Source: G963556115 sp963677015
GTDB taxonomy: Bacteria; Planctomycetota; SZUA-567
DNA: 64,000 nucleotides
Reading direction: 5' to 3'
Assembly: GCA_963677015.1 (NCBI GenBank)
Contig: OY781533.1
Span: 558,001-622,000 of the forward strand
Below, one piece after another: positions 8,263 through 18,557 of the stretch. Each line of letters opens with the position of its first letter. The stretch's first letter is position 1. The position numbers and the translations under genes are program-made. The notes under the pieces were generated by a model. That model made no database searches, was not told the origin of the DNA, and saw only the letters and a list, made by a program, of their open reading frames with translations.

Positions 8263-9190
8263 TGTCATTAAAAGACATGCAATTTGGTTGGTTTTACTTG
8301 TTTTGATTATCGTTTTTGCACTACTAAATCATAATTTCCTGTCCGTAAGAAATCTCTTTATGGTGTTGCGTCAGGTATCAATGTATGGTATTGCGTCCAT
8401 CGGTATGACTTTTGTAATTTTGATCGCCGGTATTGACTTGTCCATAGGATCGATTATTACGATTGTTAATGTGGTCTGTGCATACCTTATGGTGAAAGCC
8501 GGATTTGGAATGGTATCGGCGGTTGCAATTTCGTTGTTGCTGTCACTGGTTATCGGTCTGATTAACAGTGTTCTTATTGCTACTGTGGGAATCCCGTCAA
8601 TTATTGCAACCTTCGCAACTCAGACAATTGTTGCCGGTGCTGCTTATCTTATCTGTGGTGGTGTGCCTATCTTTGGATTTGATCCACGATTCAAGGTTAT
8701 TGGACGAGGACATTTAGGTGTGGTTCCTGTGCCGGTTATTATAATGATATGCTGCTTTATAATTGGTGCGTTCATTCTGAATAAAACTTATTTCGGACGT
8801 TATTTCTATGCGGTAGGTGGTAATGAAGAGGCATCAAAGCTTTCAGGTATTCAGGTTGGAAAAATTAAATATCTGATCTTTGCATTATCAGGATTGTTTG
8901 CAGGTCTTGCCGGTATTGTAATGCTTTCACGAACAAATTCTGCTCAGCCTACAGCTGGTATCGGTTATGAGTTTGATGCGATTACCTGTGTTGTTCTGGG
9001 TGGTGTCTCAATCACCGGTGGTTATGGTAAGATTTCTGGTGTGATCGCTGGTGTGGTTATTATAGGTGTACTTACCAACGGTATGGTGCTTTTGAATATC
9101 AGTAACTATACACAGATGATTGTAAAAGGACTTGTACTGATTGTTGCAGTTGGTTTCGATACATTGCAGAAGAAGAGAATTGGTGTTTAA
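8240..9190 (+). CDS. Sugar ABC importer permease (RbsC/AraH type)
   Basis: Membrane channel of the importer, 316 residues with about eight to nine hydrophobic segments. It shows the family's IASIGMTFVILIAGIDLSIGS region and the cytoplasmic loop YFYAVGGNEEASKLSGI that contacts the ATPase. It starts inside the ATPase gene behind GGAGG, which indicates translational coupling. There is one permease gene, so the channel should be a homodimer, as is usual for this family. Confidence 0.93.
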   Translation: MKQNMWVNVIKRHAIWLVLLVLIIVFALLNHNFLSVRNLFMVLRQVSMYGIASIGMTFVILIAGIDLSIGSIITIVNVVCAYLMVKAGFGMVSAVAISLLLSLVIGLINSVLIATVGIPSIIATFATQTIVAGAAYLICGGVPIFGFDPRFKVIGRGHLGVVPVPVIIMICCFIIGAFILNKTYFGRYFYAVGGNEEASKLSGIQVGKIKYLIFALSGLFAGLAGIVMLSRTNSAQPTAGIGYEFDAITCVVLGGVSITGGYGKISGVIAGVVIIGVLTNGMVLLNISNYTQMIVKGLVLIVAVGFDTLQKKRIGV

Positions 9191-9248
9191 TCCTGAAGTT
9201 ATCTGGATATGAGTTTAAAGTATAAAAGTAAGAAATTGGAGAATAATA

Positions 9249-10025
9249 ATGGGTATTATCGAAAAAATGCGTCTGGACGGTAAGGCTGCATTTGTAACCG
9301 GGGGTGCAAGAGGTATTGGCAGAATGATCTCATATGCGTTGGCTGAAGCCGGATGTGATGTGGCGATAGTTGATGTGGATATTGCACAGGCTGAAATAAC
9401 TGCTAAAGAGATAATGGATAAAGAAGGTATCAAGACTATTGCTATTAAAGCGGATGTGACCAAGCAGGAAGATGTTGACATGATGCTAAAGACTATTGTC
9501 GATACTTTCGGCAAGCTTGACGCGGCTTTCTGCAATGCCGGAATCTGTCTCAATGTGCCATGTGAAGAGATGACACTTGAGGAATGGAAAAAAGTTATTG
9601 ATATTAATCTTACCGGTGTCTTCCTGACTTCACAGGCTGCTGCTAAGCAGATGCTCAAACAGGGCTATGGTTCAATTATCAATACCGCATCTATGTCAGG
9701 ATCAATTGTTAATGTTCCTCAGCCACAGTGCTCATATAACGCTTCAAAAGCAGGTGTAATGCAGCTTACCAAGTCAATGGCTGTAGAACTGGCTACCAGA
9801 AATGTACGTGTAAACAGCATTAGTCCTGGATATATCGGTACCGAGCTTATTATGAATTCTGAAAAACTCAAGCCGCTTATTGCCAAGTGGGAGGCAATGA
9901 GTCCACTTGAACGTCTGGGTAAGCCAGAGGAATTACAGGGAATTGCGGTTTACCTTGCCGGCGATACCAGTTCATTTACAACCGGTTCGGACTTTATAAT
10001 TGATGGCGCATTTACCTGCATTTAG
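9249..10025 (+). CDS. Short-chain dehydrogenase, probable polyol or ketose oxidoreductase
   Basis: NAD(P)-dependent oxidoreductase of the classical SDR family, 258 residues. It has the nucleotide motif TGGARGIG (residues 17-24), CNAG near 95-98, Asn120, and the catalytic set Ser150, Tyr163 and Lys167 in YNASK. The C-terminus IIDGAFTCI resembles SDRs acting on arabinitol, xylulose or sorbose. It follows the permease by 58 bp with its own GGAG site and ends before a strong terminator, so it is the last gene of this importer operon. The probable role is oxidation of the imported polyol to a ketose or the reverse; the exact substrate is inference. Confidence 0.88.
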   Translation: MGIIEKMRLDGKAAFVTGGARGIGRMISYALAEAGCDVAIVDVDIAQAEITAKEIMDKEGIKTIAIKADVTKQEDVDMMLKTIVDTFGKLDAAFCNAGICLNVPCEEMTLEEWKKVIDINLTGVFLTSQAAAKQMLKQGYGSIINTASMSGSIVNVPQPQCSYNASKAGVMQLTKSMAVELATRNVRVNSISPGYIGTELIMNSEKLKPLIAKWEAMSPLERLGKPEELQGIAVYLAGDTSSFTTGSDFIIDGAFTCI

Positions 10026-10070
10026 TTATTAGTAACGATTAAAATTCTTCCAGCAGAGTAATAATGCATC

Positions 10071-10115
10071 ATCCTCTAGGCTAATTTCAGCGTATTAGTC
10101 TAGAGGATTTTTTTT
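10071..10115 (+). terminator. Terminator of the first sugar ABC operon
   Basis: ATCCTCTAG (10071-10079) pairs with CTAGAGGAT (10100-10108), with an additional inner stem of CTAAT/ATTAG, followed by a run of eight T. Confidence 0.93.
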
Positions 10116-10226
10116 AGATCCTTTGGTTTTACAAGAATATCCTTTATTGCTGATATATTTATATATCGGGCAGTGATTTGGGGCAAAGCAGATAATATAA
10201 AATTCCAAACAACAACAAGACGCATG

Positions 10227-10255
10227 GAGCCGGATAATTTCGACTTATCTGGCTC
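10227..10255. repeat. Stem-loop upstream of the zinc dehydrogenase gene
   Basis: GAGCCGGATAA (10227-10237) and TTATCTGGCTC (10245-10255) pair over 11 bp with one G-T mismatch and a 7-bp spacer. No T-run follows on either strand, so it is more likely an operator or leader element than a terminator. Confidence 0.4.
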
Positions 10256-10418
10256 TTAATAACAGTGAAATATGTCACGGTATTATTGGCGTCATTGGAA
10301 GTTTGTCCCTAATATGATTTTGGGTATTTCAAAAAATCCAAGGATTGTCCGAGTCTTTTTAAGTGATTAAGCGGTGTTGTAGAGTATTGATAAACAAGCC
10401 ATTAGGAAAGGTGTTATT

Positions 10419-11444
10419 ATGATTGGAGCAAGGTTTTACGGGAAACATGATATAAGGATTGAGGATTTTGAGATAGAAGAATTGGCTCCAGATGAAGTCA
10501 TGGTTGAAGTAAAGTACTGTGGCATATGTGGTACCGATGTTCATGTTTACAGCGGTGGTGGCGGTTCTTCTGAAATAAATGTGCCGGTGGTGCCGGGGCA
10601 TGAATTCAGTGGTACCGTATGCGGTCTAGGTAAGGATGTTTCTGGATTTGCCATTGGTGACCGGGTTGTGGTTGATCCGAATGATATGTGCGGCTATTGC
10701 GAATTCTGTCAGTCCGGACGCAGTGCATTCTGTAATAATCATGTGGCTATCTGTCAGACGGTTGACGGGGGATTTGCAGAGAAGGTGAAGATCAGACAGA
10801 AGCAGGTTTATCATATTGGTGAACTCTCTTTTGAAGAGGCTGCTATGATTGAACCGCTCTCCTGTTGTATGAATACTTTTGAAGTATTCAATCTGCGTGT
10901 GGGTGATATTTATCTTGTAATCGGTGCCGGTCCTATTGGTCTTATGACTATGCAGCTGGCAAAACTTGCGGGGGCTAGTTTCATAGCAGTTGCGGAGATT
11001 CAGCCTGAAAACCAGGAAAAGGCCAAAAAGCTGGGAGCGGATCTGGTCTTTAATCCACTTGAAGATAATCTTCCTGAATTACTCAAAAAAGCTGGCGTAA
11101 CCAATATTGATAAGATTGTCGAGTGTGTCGGTTCTACCAAGACTCAGAGCTACGCGTTACAGGTGGCTGGTAAAGGGTGTGAGGTAATGTTCTTCGGCCT
11201 TACAAATCCTGATGCTGAGCTGGTTCTCAAACCGTTTGAACTTTTCAGAAAGCAGATAAGTGTTTTCAGCTCGTTTATCAATCCTTATACATTCAAGCCG
11301 GCTGTTGATATTGCGGTTAATCATAAGGTTGATCTTATGGAAATAATGGACAGGATTATCCCTTTGAAAGATCTTACGGCGGTTCTTGCCGATCCTTCAT
11401 TACGGTGTAAGGGCAAGGTGCTTGTAGACACTCATGTATATTAA
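10419..11444 (+). CDS. Zinc-dependent polyol/threonine-type dehydrogenase (MDR family)
   Basis: Medium-chain zinc dehydrogenase of 341 residues, probably oxidising a sugar alcohol with NAD. Catalytic zinc ligands are Cys37 (in CGICGTD), His61-Glu62 (PGHE) and Glu145 (IEPLSC). The structural zinc site has Cys91, Cys94, Cys97 and Cys105. The nucleotide fold shows VIGAGPIGLM. The sequence type lies between sorbitol dehydrogenase and threonine dehydrogenase. Its position behind the polyol importer operon favours sorbitol- or xylitol-like substrates, but it has its own upstream region and terminator and is a separate transcript. Confidence 0.88.
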   Translation: MIGARFYGKHDIRIEDFEIEELAPDEVMVEVKYCGICGTDVHVYSGGGGSSEINVPVVPGHEFSGTVCGLGKDVSGFAIGDRVVVDPNDMCGYCEFCQSGRSAFCNNHVAICQTVDGGFAEKVKIRQKQVYHIGELSFEEAAMIEPLSCCMNTFEVFNLRVGDIYLVIGAGPIGLMTMQLAKLAGASFIAVAEIQPENQEKAKKLGADLVFNPLEDNLPELLKKAGVTNIDKIVECVGSTKTQSYALQVAGKGCEVMFFGLTNPDAELVLKPFELFRKQISVFSSFINPYTFKPAVDIAVNHKVDLMEIMDRIIPLKDLTAVLADPSLRCKGKVLVDTHVY

Positions 11445-11470
11445 TTGAATACCTGATTATTTTATATTTA

Positions 11471-11510
11471 AGCAGTGCTGAATAGATGTGATTCAGCGCT
11501 GCTTTTTTTA
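11471..11510 (+). terminator. Terminator of the zinc dehydrogenase gene
   Basis: AGCAGTGCTGAAT (11471-11483) pairs with ATTCAGCGCTGCT (11491-11503) over 13 bp, a 7-nt loop lies between them, and TTTTTTT follows. Confidence 0.93.
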
Positions 11511-12058
11511 TTGTATCTAAAGATTATTAATAGATAAAACAAATCGGTAATTTTTATTGAATATCTAATAACAGAAGCTCTCAGGTTATTAATAGTGTAT
11601 TCATTTACCAGCATCTTAATCAGAGTTGAGTGGAAAACGGTAAAATCTCCAGATATCTTTTTTTTCAGGGTTATTTTCAAACGATTTTAGGAGGTAAAGA
11701 TCAATATTTAATGAGCGGATTTTTTGTAACATGTAGTAGATGATATGTTTGTGGAATATTATTATCTGTGGCCTGAGTATAGTTATCATGTCCTAGTAAT
11801 TAGTGTTAAATATAATATATCGGGTTTTTGAATGAAGTTTGGAAGTGCTTTAACATAAAAATAATAATTTTTAACTGGTGTAATCTTTAGTATTAAACCG
11901 ACAATTTAGAAGAGGTTTTTTGCAGCCTTCAGGTTGATTGAGGGGTTTTGTTGTGCAGATTATGCCCTCAGTATACTTTCAGTACCTGGATACTGAAAAT
12001 AATATAATGGAATTTAGTTATTACGTAAACTAATTTTGGGATAGAGAAGCTAAATAGT
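11511..12058. other. AT-rich spacer before the RiPP export genes
   Basis: About 550 bp with no supported gene. A 70-codon minus-strand frame here covers the terminator hairpin and has no family features. The promoter of the secretion genes must lie here, but I cannot place it with confidence. Confidence 0.5.
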
Positions 12059-13348
12059 ATGGCAAATAATAAATTATTCAGAGATGAAGCGAGTAAGGCT
12101 GCTGAATCTCCAGACAGACTTGATGAATCCCTAAAGGTTATCAGTAATTTCGGGTGGCTGGCACTTGTTGCTGGTTTTATTATATTTGTGTTCGCCTTCG
12201 TATGGGGAATATTCGGAGCAATAGAAGAGAAGGTTCAGGGATTGGGGCTGCTTACCAGTAATGATGCGGTTCCAGGTGTTTATCCGTTTGCTGAAGGTGT
12301 TGTTGAGAAGTATATGGTCAAGGTTGGTGATAAGGTCAAGAAAGGGCAGGTGCTTGCAACAATAAGTCTGCCGGGATATGAATCTATCCTTAAACAGGAT
12401 CAGTTGACTCTTGATAATCTGGTAAATAATAATCAGATAATGACCGGAATTGAAGAGGCTGACCTGAATATAACCCTTGCCGCAATTGAATTCAACCGAA
12501 TCAAGATGGAAGCAACTATTGAGGATACTGAGAAGCAGCTGAAGATTTATCAGCAGCAGGCAGATTCCGCCAAGAAACTTTTTGATGACGGTGTTATGTC
12601 AGAGGATGCGTATCAGGATGCCTTGTCAACAGCGGTTGATTATGCCAAGACTCTCAAGCAGCTGCAGGTTCAGCTGGATCAGCTATCTACTCAAACGGCA
12701 AATACCAAGACAACTTTTGCGAATAATGTTCAGCAGCGTAAGCTGCAGATTGAAAATCAGAAAGCTGTGATTAAAAAAGATCGTGATGATATGGAGGCAT
12801 ATTCCAAGCTGATTGCGGGATTTGACGGAACGGTTACTGAGATATCGACTATGGAGAATGAGATGGTTTCACCCAGTCAGCCGGTAATTCTCATTGAAAA
12901 GGGGCAGGGGCAGGTCAAGCCGTTAGAGGCGATAGTCTTTGTATCCTCGATTGAAGCTAAAAAAATTCAGGTAGGTGATCTTGCTGAAGTCTCTCCAACT
13001 ATTATCCGGCGCTCTGAACATGGAGCAATACTCGGGAAGGTTACTTATATATCACCATACCCGGTGACAGATCAGCGTATTAATTCATTGTTCAGTAATC
13101 AGGTATTTATCAGTGAGGTGACTTCGCAGGGGTCACCACTTGAGGTACATATAGAGCTCACTCCGGATAAGTCATCAAAAAATGGTTATAAATGGACTTC
13201 AGGAACGGGGCCGGATATTCCTATCAGCAACGGTACCCTTACCAACGGCATGGTGGTGGTGGAGACACGACAGCCAATATCTTACATAATGCCATTCTTC
13301 CGAAAACTATTTTTAGGTGAGGACAGTGAAGGAATTTACTATGATTAA
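12059..13348 (+). CDS. NHLM-type RiPP secretion adaptor, HlyD family
   Basis: Periplasmic adaptor that links the inner-membrane peptide exporter to the outer-membrane channel. The 429-residue protein has a cytoplasmic N-terminus, one membrane segment (about residues 32-54), a biotinyl-lipoyl-like half (GVVEKYMVKVGDKVKKGQVL), a long coiled coil (about 140-260, rich in Gln, Lys and Leu) and the returning beta-barrel half. It fits the family of secretion proteins that accompany precursors with nitrile-hydratase-like leaders. The next gene overlaps its stop codon by 8 bp. Confidence 0.88.
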   Translation: MANNKLFRDEASKAAESPDRLDESLKVISNFGWLALVAGFIIFVFAFVWGIFGAIEEKVQGLGLLTSNDAVPGVYPFAEGVVEKYMVKVGDKVKKGQVLATISLPGYESILKQDQLTLDNLVNNNQIMTGIEEADLNITLAAIEFNRIKMEATIEDTEKQLKIYQQQADSAKKLFDDGVMSEDAYQDALSTAVDYAKTLKQLQVQLDQLSTQTANTKTTFANNVQQRKLQIENQKAVIKKDRDDMEAYSKLIAGFDGTVTEISTMENEMVSPSQPVILIEKGQGQVKPLEAIVFVSSIEAKKIQVGDLAEVSPTIIRRSEHGAILGKVTYISPYPVTDQRINSLFSNQVFISEVTSQGSPLEVHIELTPDKSSKNGYKWTSGTGPDIPISNGTLTNGMVVVETRQPISYIMPFFRKLFLGEDSEGIYYD

Positions 13349-15599
13349 GTTTCTGCTGTCAATTCTCGGGTTTCGTCCACTGAATACCGATACAATTATA
13401 CAGGTTGAGGGAACTGAATGCGGTGCGGTTTCACTTGCAATTGTTCTTGCGTATTATAAGCGGTACGTGCCTATTGAAGAATTACGGGTGAACTGTGGTG
13501 TCGGTCGCGATGGAGCAAATCTTTTCCGCATGGTAAAAGCCGCGGAGCATTATAACTTAAAGACAGATTCCAAGAAGGTCACTCTGGAGGATATGCATAA
13601 GGTGAGAACACCGGCCATCCTCTTCTGGGGCTTCAATCATTTCGTGGTATTCGAAGGTGTCGTTAATAACAAGTATTATATTAATGATCCGGCGGGAGGA
13701 CCACGACATATGACCAGAGAGGAATTCAGCAGGAAGTATACTGGAATAGTACTTGAGCTGACTCCTACATCTGAGTTCGCGTCTGGAGGAAAGAAGGCCA
13801 GCACCTTGCGCTGGCTTATAAGCCGGATGAGTAATTCGCGCAGGGCGTTTCTGGGAGTGCTTTTGTTCTCAATTCTGCTGGTAATGCCGGGATTGCTGAA
13901 TACCGGATTAACCAAAGCTTTTTATGATGATATACTGGTGGACATGCGGTATTGGCTCCATCCGTTTCTGACGATAATGGCTCTGGGAATCCTCTTCATG
14001 CTGATTTTCAGCTGGTTCAAGAAGTATTATATTCTGCGGATGCATTATAAATTATCCATAACCTCATCACTTGAATTTCTCTGTCATTGTCTGCGCCTTC
14101 CTTTTCAGTATTTTGGTCAGCGTTTCCCCGGTGATATATCCAGTCGTGTGGATCTCAACAGCAAGGTCGCTAATCTTATAGCGAATAACTTCGCCAGTAA
14201 TTTTCTTAATCTCTTTCTGGTTGTCATATATGGTGCGGTAATGTTCTGCTATGATACTTCCATGGCTCTGGTAGGAGTTGGCGCAGTTGTGGCCAATATC
14301 GGTTCACTGATGCTGGTTAGAAGATTTCAGGTTGATCTGAATAAGAATTCCGCACAGCAGATAGCGAAATTGATGGGTGTGGGCAGTGGGGGACTACAGA
14401 TTATTGAGACGTTTAAAGCTACCGGGCGTGAGTCCTCATTCTTCAGCACTTTCGCGGACTCGCAGGTAAAGGTTATAAATTGTACGCAGAGGCTTGGCTA
14501 TGCGAATAATTTTGTTAAAAACATACCTACATTCGTTTCATCATGTTCTAGTGCCGTATTGATTCTGGTGGGAGGACTCAATGTTATGGATGGTGCGATA
14601 ACAATGGGTGATCTGCTGGCTTTCCAGCTGCTGATGTCGCTCTTTATCTCACCGGTTGGGGCTTTGGCCAGATTGCTGAACAGCCTGCAGCTGATCGAAG
14701 GTGATACTATGCGACTCAACGATGTTTTGCAGAACCGGCTGGATCCACTGCTGGAAAATGTTGACCTTTTAGCTGACAGATCCGGTATTGTACCGGCTAC
14801 GGTAAAGGACAAAAGTCGTGAGAGTGAACAGAATGTGGAAAATGTTGATAAGGAGCAGAAACCGGTATTCAGCAGAATTACTAAATCACTGGAATTCCGT
14901 AATGTCACTTTTGGTTACTGTCCGTTGAATCAGCCGCTGATTGAAGATTTTTCAATGAAGATTGAGGTCGGGCAGACAGTTGCTCTGGTCGGGGGCAGCG
15001 GCTCCGGGAAAACGACAATAATTCGCCTCGCGGCAGGGCTTATTCAACCGCAGTCGGGTGAAATACTTTATGACGGCATTCCAATACAGAAAATTCCGCA
15101 TAGTGTTTTAGCGACATCAATGTCTTTGGTGACACAAAAAGCCAGCCTTTTCGCCGGGACTATACGTGATAATATTACTATGTGGAATGACAGTGTGCCG
15201 AATAATAATATTATTACCGCACTCAGAGATGCACAGATTTTTGATGCGGTTTTGTCACGTCCGGGAGGACTGAATGCTGATGCCGGGCAGAGTGGATGTA
15301 ATTTTAGCGGTGGTGAAGCTCAGCGTATAGAGATAGCGCGGGCTTTAGCAACAAATCCTTCGGTATTGATATTTGATGAAGCGACAAATGCTCTGGATTC
15401 AGTTAGTGAGAAAGAGATTTACCGGAGTGTTAAAAAACGCGAATGTCTGTGTATGATTTCTGCGCATCGTCTTAGTGCAATACGTGATAGCGACGAGATA
15501 ATAGTTTTTAATGAGGGTATTGTCGTAGAGCGCGGTAAACATGAAGAGCTTATGGCTAATAAACGGTTTTATACTAATCTGATAAGTACTGGGGAGTAA
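13341..15599 (+). CDS. NHLM-type peptidase-ABC exporter with C39 domain
   Basis: Cleaves double-glycine leader peptides and exports the core. The 752-residue protein begins with a C39 cysteine peptidase: Gln21 and catalytic Cys27 in QVEGTECGAV, His in FNHFVVFEG, Asp in YYINDPAGGP. A six-helix ABC membrane domain follows, then an ATPase with Walker A GGSGSGKTT, signature FSGGEAQR and Walker B VLIFDEATNALD. All catalytic residues are intact. The ATG at 13341, behind AAGGAATTT, is preferred over the upstream in-frame GTG at 13317, and the start overlaps the adaptor's stop codon by 8 bp. It is the likely processing enzyme for the leader of the precursor at 20854-21249. Confidence 0.93.
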   Translation: MIKFLLSILGFRPLNTDTIIQVEGTECGAVSLAIVLAYYKRYVPIEELRVNCGVGRDGANLFRMVKAAEHYNLKTDSKKVTLEDMHKVRTPAILFWGFNHFVVFEGVVNNKYYINDPAGGPRHMTREEFSRKYTGIVLELTPTSEFASGGKKASTLRWLISRMSNSRRAFLGVLLFSILLVMPGLLNTGLTKAFYDDILVDMRYWLHPFLTIMALGILFMLIFSWFKKYYILRMHYKLSITSSLEFLCHCLRLPFQYFGQRFPGDISSRVDLNSKVANLIANNFASNFLNLFLVVIYGAVMFCYDTSMALVGVGAVVANIGSLMLVRRFQVDLNKNSAQQIAKLMGVGSGGLQIIETFKATGRESSFFSTFADSQVKVINCTQRLGYANNFVKNIPTFVSSCSSAVLILVGGLNVMDGAITMGDLLAFQLLMSLFISPVGALARLLNSLQLIEGDTMRLNDVLQNRLDPLLENVDLLADRSGIVPATVKDKSRESEQNVENVDKEQKPVFSRITKSLEFRNVTFGYCPLNQPLIEDFSMKIEVGQTVALVGGSGSGKTTIIRLAAGLIQPQSGEILYDGIPIQKIPHSVLATSMSLVTQKASLFAGTIRDNITMWNDSVPNNNIITALRDAQIFDAVLSRPGGLNADAGQSGCNFSGGEAQRIEIARALATNPSVLIFDEATNALDSVSEKEIYRSVKKRECLCMISAHRLSAIRDSDEIIVFNEGIVVERGKHEELMANKRFYTNLISTGE

Positions 15600-15611
15600 G
15601 GGAAAGAGACT

Positions 15612-18542
15612 ATGCCTCTACCGGAAATGTTAATTGGGAAGATAAAAAGTATTCCCGCTGCTGCATTTGTGAAATTTGACGGAACCGTATTGCCGGTTTC
15701 TGAAGATACGGTATGGCTTGTGTATACTGGGAGTGTTACCGTAAAACTTAAGGAAGCCTCTGGTGGGAGTAAAGAAAGCAGTGTCGACCTGGCGGTTCTT
15801 AACCGTGGTGCGGTGATACCCGGTATAGCGGATTTTTCTTCTTCAGCGGTGCTAGAATTTGAAGCTGAACAGGATGCAACTATTCTAGGTATCAAGACTG
15901 CGGATTTTATAAACTTTTTAGAGAGTAACAGTCAGCCGGAATTACTCGTTGAAATATTCTGTGAGTTTGTAAGTTATCTTAGTGAAGAATTGAATTCATA
16001 CTTTAGAGCTGATACCGAGGTTAATGATTCGGATATTAATATTCTGCAATCTGGCGGGGTGCTGGTCAGCAATAATTATTGTGTGTATCGGCTGGAAGAG
16101 GGAAAGGCGGATTACTTTTCTTCGGGATTTTCAGATTCTCCGGTTGGAACATTGTTCTTTGTAACGCCTTACAGCTGGATTTATTCGCCGGTAAAAACCC
16201 GTCTTGAACGACAAGTTTCAGCAGACTTTAAGCAGTTGCAGGATGGTGTGAAAATATTTCTTGAGCAGTTGCTTGAAATTGGAAGTGATTTATATTTTAC
16301 AGAACATGGTCTGTCACGGCGGCTGCAGATTATGCGGGAAAACAAGAACGCCGATGATGCGCGCAGGATAAAGACAGATCTGACAAGTATACTGTCCAGA
16401 GATGATTTTGTCTTTCGCAGCAAGGTGCATTTTCCATTACAGGCGGCGATGGAGATTATCGGCAAGCATATAAAGGTAAAATTTGTCAAGCCCAATGTCA
16501 AGAAAGATTCGCTGCACAGTAATCCGATTATTGAGTGGGCTCTGGCCTCAAATGTGCAGTATCGTAAGGTAACTCTGGAGGATGGCTGGTGGCGTGAGGA
16601 CAGTGGGGTAATGCTGGGATTCAAGCGCTGCAGAAGCAGTGAGTATGAACAGGATATTGTTACATCATCACAGCCTCTGGTTCTTTTGCCCCAGACAAAC
16701 GGTAATTATATTGCAATAGATCCTGCGGAAGGTAGAAGGTTCGTCGTTACTGAAAAAGAGGCTGAGGATATACATGTTCTTGCTTATTACTTCTTCAAGT
16801 CATTTCCGCAACGTGAAGTAGACGTCGGCGATCTGTTGCGCTGGATTGTGCGTGGGCAGGGGTATACTCTACTAGCGATTTTGGTCTGCTCCATTATTAT
16901 TGGTATTGTGGGAGTAATACCGGCAATGGTAATGAGTTACCTCTTTAATGAGGTGTTGCCGTTTGCAATGAAGTCTGAACTGGTGCAGTTTACAATTCTT
17001 CTGGTGGTGGTGTCTGTGACGGTACTGACATTTAATGTTATTCAGTCATTCTGCACGCAACGACTCGAAGGTATGGCAGACCTGAGTCTTGAGGCGGCTA
17101 TCTGGGATAGAATTGTCCGGCAGAAACCCAATTTCTTTAGAAAGTTTTCTACAGGTGATCTTGTTAACAGGGCTAACGGGATAAATTCTCTACGGTCGAT
17201 AATTACAGGTTCAACCTTGAGTGCGCTATTTGCTGTGTTTATGAGTATTCCCAGTATGGTGTATCTGTTTATTCTGAATCTGCGTCTGGCGCTGGTAGCA
17301 ATAGTACTTATTATAATATTTACTGTTATAAGGCTGATATTCGGCTATGTCGCTTATACGTTTCAGCGGCGGGTGCCGAAGTATAATGGTTTGCTCCAGG
17401 ATTATGTGTTGCAGCTGATAATTTCCATAGAAAAGATACGGAGTACATTTTCTTCGGCTTCAATGCTCAAAGGCTGGTCACATTTATTTACCGAGAAATC
17501 AAAATTAGCATATTCTGCATCTTTCTTCAGCCAGATTGCCGGAACGGCAGCGACAATTCTGCCGCAGGTGGCAACATTCTTCATTTACGGAATGGGTATT
17601 TACTGGATGGATGCAAAATCTGATGCCACTTCGATGAATACCGGTACTTTTGTCAGTTTTCTTTCAGCATTTATGGTGGTTAATTCTTCACTGTCACGGA
17701 CTGCGGGGGCATTATTGCAGTTGTTGAGTGCTCAGCCGTTTCTGAAACGTCTTGAGCCGATACTGAAAAGTATTCCTGCTGACTGGAGGGAAGGAACGGC
17801 GATTGATCATATCAAAGGCAGGATTGATGTGTCGCATGTGAGTTTTCATTATCCGGGAAGTGACCGGATGATTCTGGATGATGTTTCATTCACGGTGGAA
17901 CCGGGAGAATTTGTGGCTCTGGTAGGTAAGAGCGGTACAGGAAAAAGCACATTGCTCAGGCTGCTGCTGGCCTTTGAAGATATGCAGTCAGGAGCGATAC
18001 TTTATGATAATTATGATATAAGTGAGGTCGATATCGGGCAGTTGCGCCGGCAGTTCGGGGTTGTTCTGCAGCGAGACGGATTGATGCTTGCCGATATCTT
18101 TACCAATATCTCAAGTGGAAACTCAAACTGTACTCTGGGTAAAGCCTGGAACGCAGCGGAAATGGCTGGGATAGCCGAGGACATAAAATCAATGCCAATG
18201 CAGATGCATACACTGGTCTCTGACGGCGGCAGCACTATTTCGGGAGGGCAGGCACAGCGGATTATGCTGGCAAGAGCTCTGGCTAATGATCCGCGGATTT
18301 TATTTTTGGATGAGGCGACAAATGCTCTGGATAACAAGGTTCAGGACAGTGTGAGCCGTAATCTGGATAAGCTGGGTATAACCAGAGTGGTAATAGCGCA
18401 TAGACTCAGCACAATAATCAATGCGGATAAAATAATCGTACTTGATAAAGGTAAAATTGTGCAGATTGGAAAATATCAGGAATTAGCGGCTAAGCCCGGA
18501 CTGTTTAAAGAGCTTATTGAACGTCAGCAGGCAAGCGCATAA
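15612..18542 (+). CDS. NHLM-type second ABC permease/ATPase with large N-terminal domain
   Basis: Second ABC half-transporter of the RiPP export system, 976 residues. The first 400 residues are not a C39 peptidase: they form a beta-rich, cyclic-nucleotide-binding-like region typical of this family, with no catalytic Cys-His pair. A membrane domain follows from about residue 420. The C-terminal ATPase has Walker A GKSGTGKST, signature ISGGQAQR and Walker B ILFLDEATNALD. It is placed 12 bp after the C39 exporter. Family knowledge suggests the two ABC proteins form a heterodimer, with peptide cleavage done by the partner. Confidence 0.9.
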   Translation: MPLPEMLIGKIKSIPAAAFVKFDGTVLPVSEDTVWLVYTGSVTVKLKEASGGSKESSVDLAVLNRGAVIPGIADFSSSAVLEFEAEQDATILGIKTADFINFLESNSQPELLVEIFCEFVSYLSEELNSYFRADTEVNDSDINILQSGGVLVSNNYCVYRLEEGKADYFSSGFSDSPVGTLFFVTPYSWIYSPVKTRLERQVSADFKQLQDGVKIFLEQLLEIGSDLYFTEHGLSRRLQIMRENKNADDARRIKTDLTSILSRDDFVFRSKVHFPLQAAMEIIGKHIKVKFVKPNVKKDSLHSNPIIEWALASNVQYRKVTLEDGWWREDSGVMLGFKRCRSSEYEQDIVTSSQPLVLLPQTNGNYIAIDPAEGRRFVVTEKEAEDIHVLAYYFFKSFPQREVDVGDLLRWIVRGQGYTLLAILVCSIIIGIVGVIPAMVMSYLFNEVLPFAMKSELVQFTILLVVVSVTVLTFNVIQSFCTQRLEGMADLSLEAAIWDRIVRQKPNFFRKFSTGDLVNRANGINSLRSIITGSTLSALFAVFMSIPSMVYLFILNLRLALVAIVLIIIFTVIRLIFGYVAYTFQRRVPKYNGLLQDYVLQLIISIEKIRSTFSSASMLKGWSHLFTEKSKLAYSASFFSQIAGTAATILPQVATFFIYGMGIYWMDAKSDATSMNTGTFVSFLSAFMVVNSSLSRTAGALLQLLSAQPFLKRLEPILKSIPADWREGTAIDHIKGRIDVSHVSFHYPGSDRMILDDVSFTVEPGEFVALVGKSGTGKSTLLRLLLAFEDMQSGAILYDNYDISEVDIGQLRRQFGVVLQRDGLMLADIFTNISSGNSNCTLGKAWNAAEMAGIAEDIKSMPMQMHTLVSDGGSTISGGQAQRIMLARALANDPRILFLDEATNALDNKVQDSVSRNLDKLGITRVVIAHRLSTIINADKIIVLDKGKIVQIGKYQELAAKPGLFKELIERQQASA

Positions 18543-18557
18543 CTACAGGTGTCAACA

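Noticed and set aside
11468..11680. 70-codon minus-strand frame after the zinc dehydrogenase
   Set aside because: It begins in non-coding AT-rich DNA, ends in a terminator hairpin and is low in complexity.
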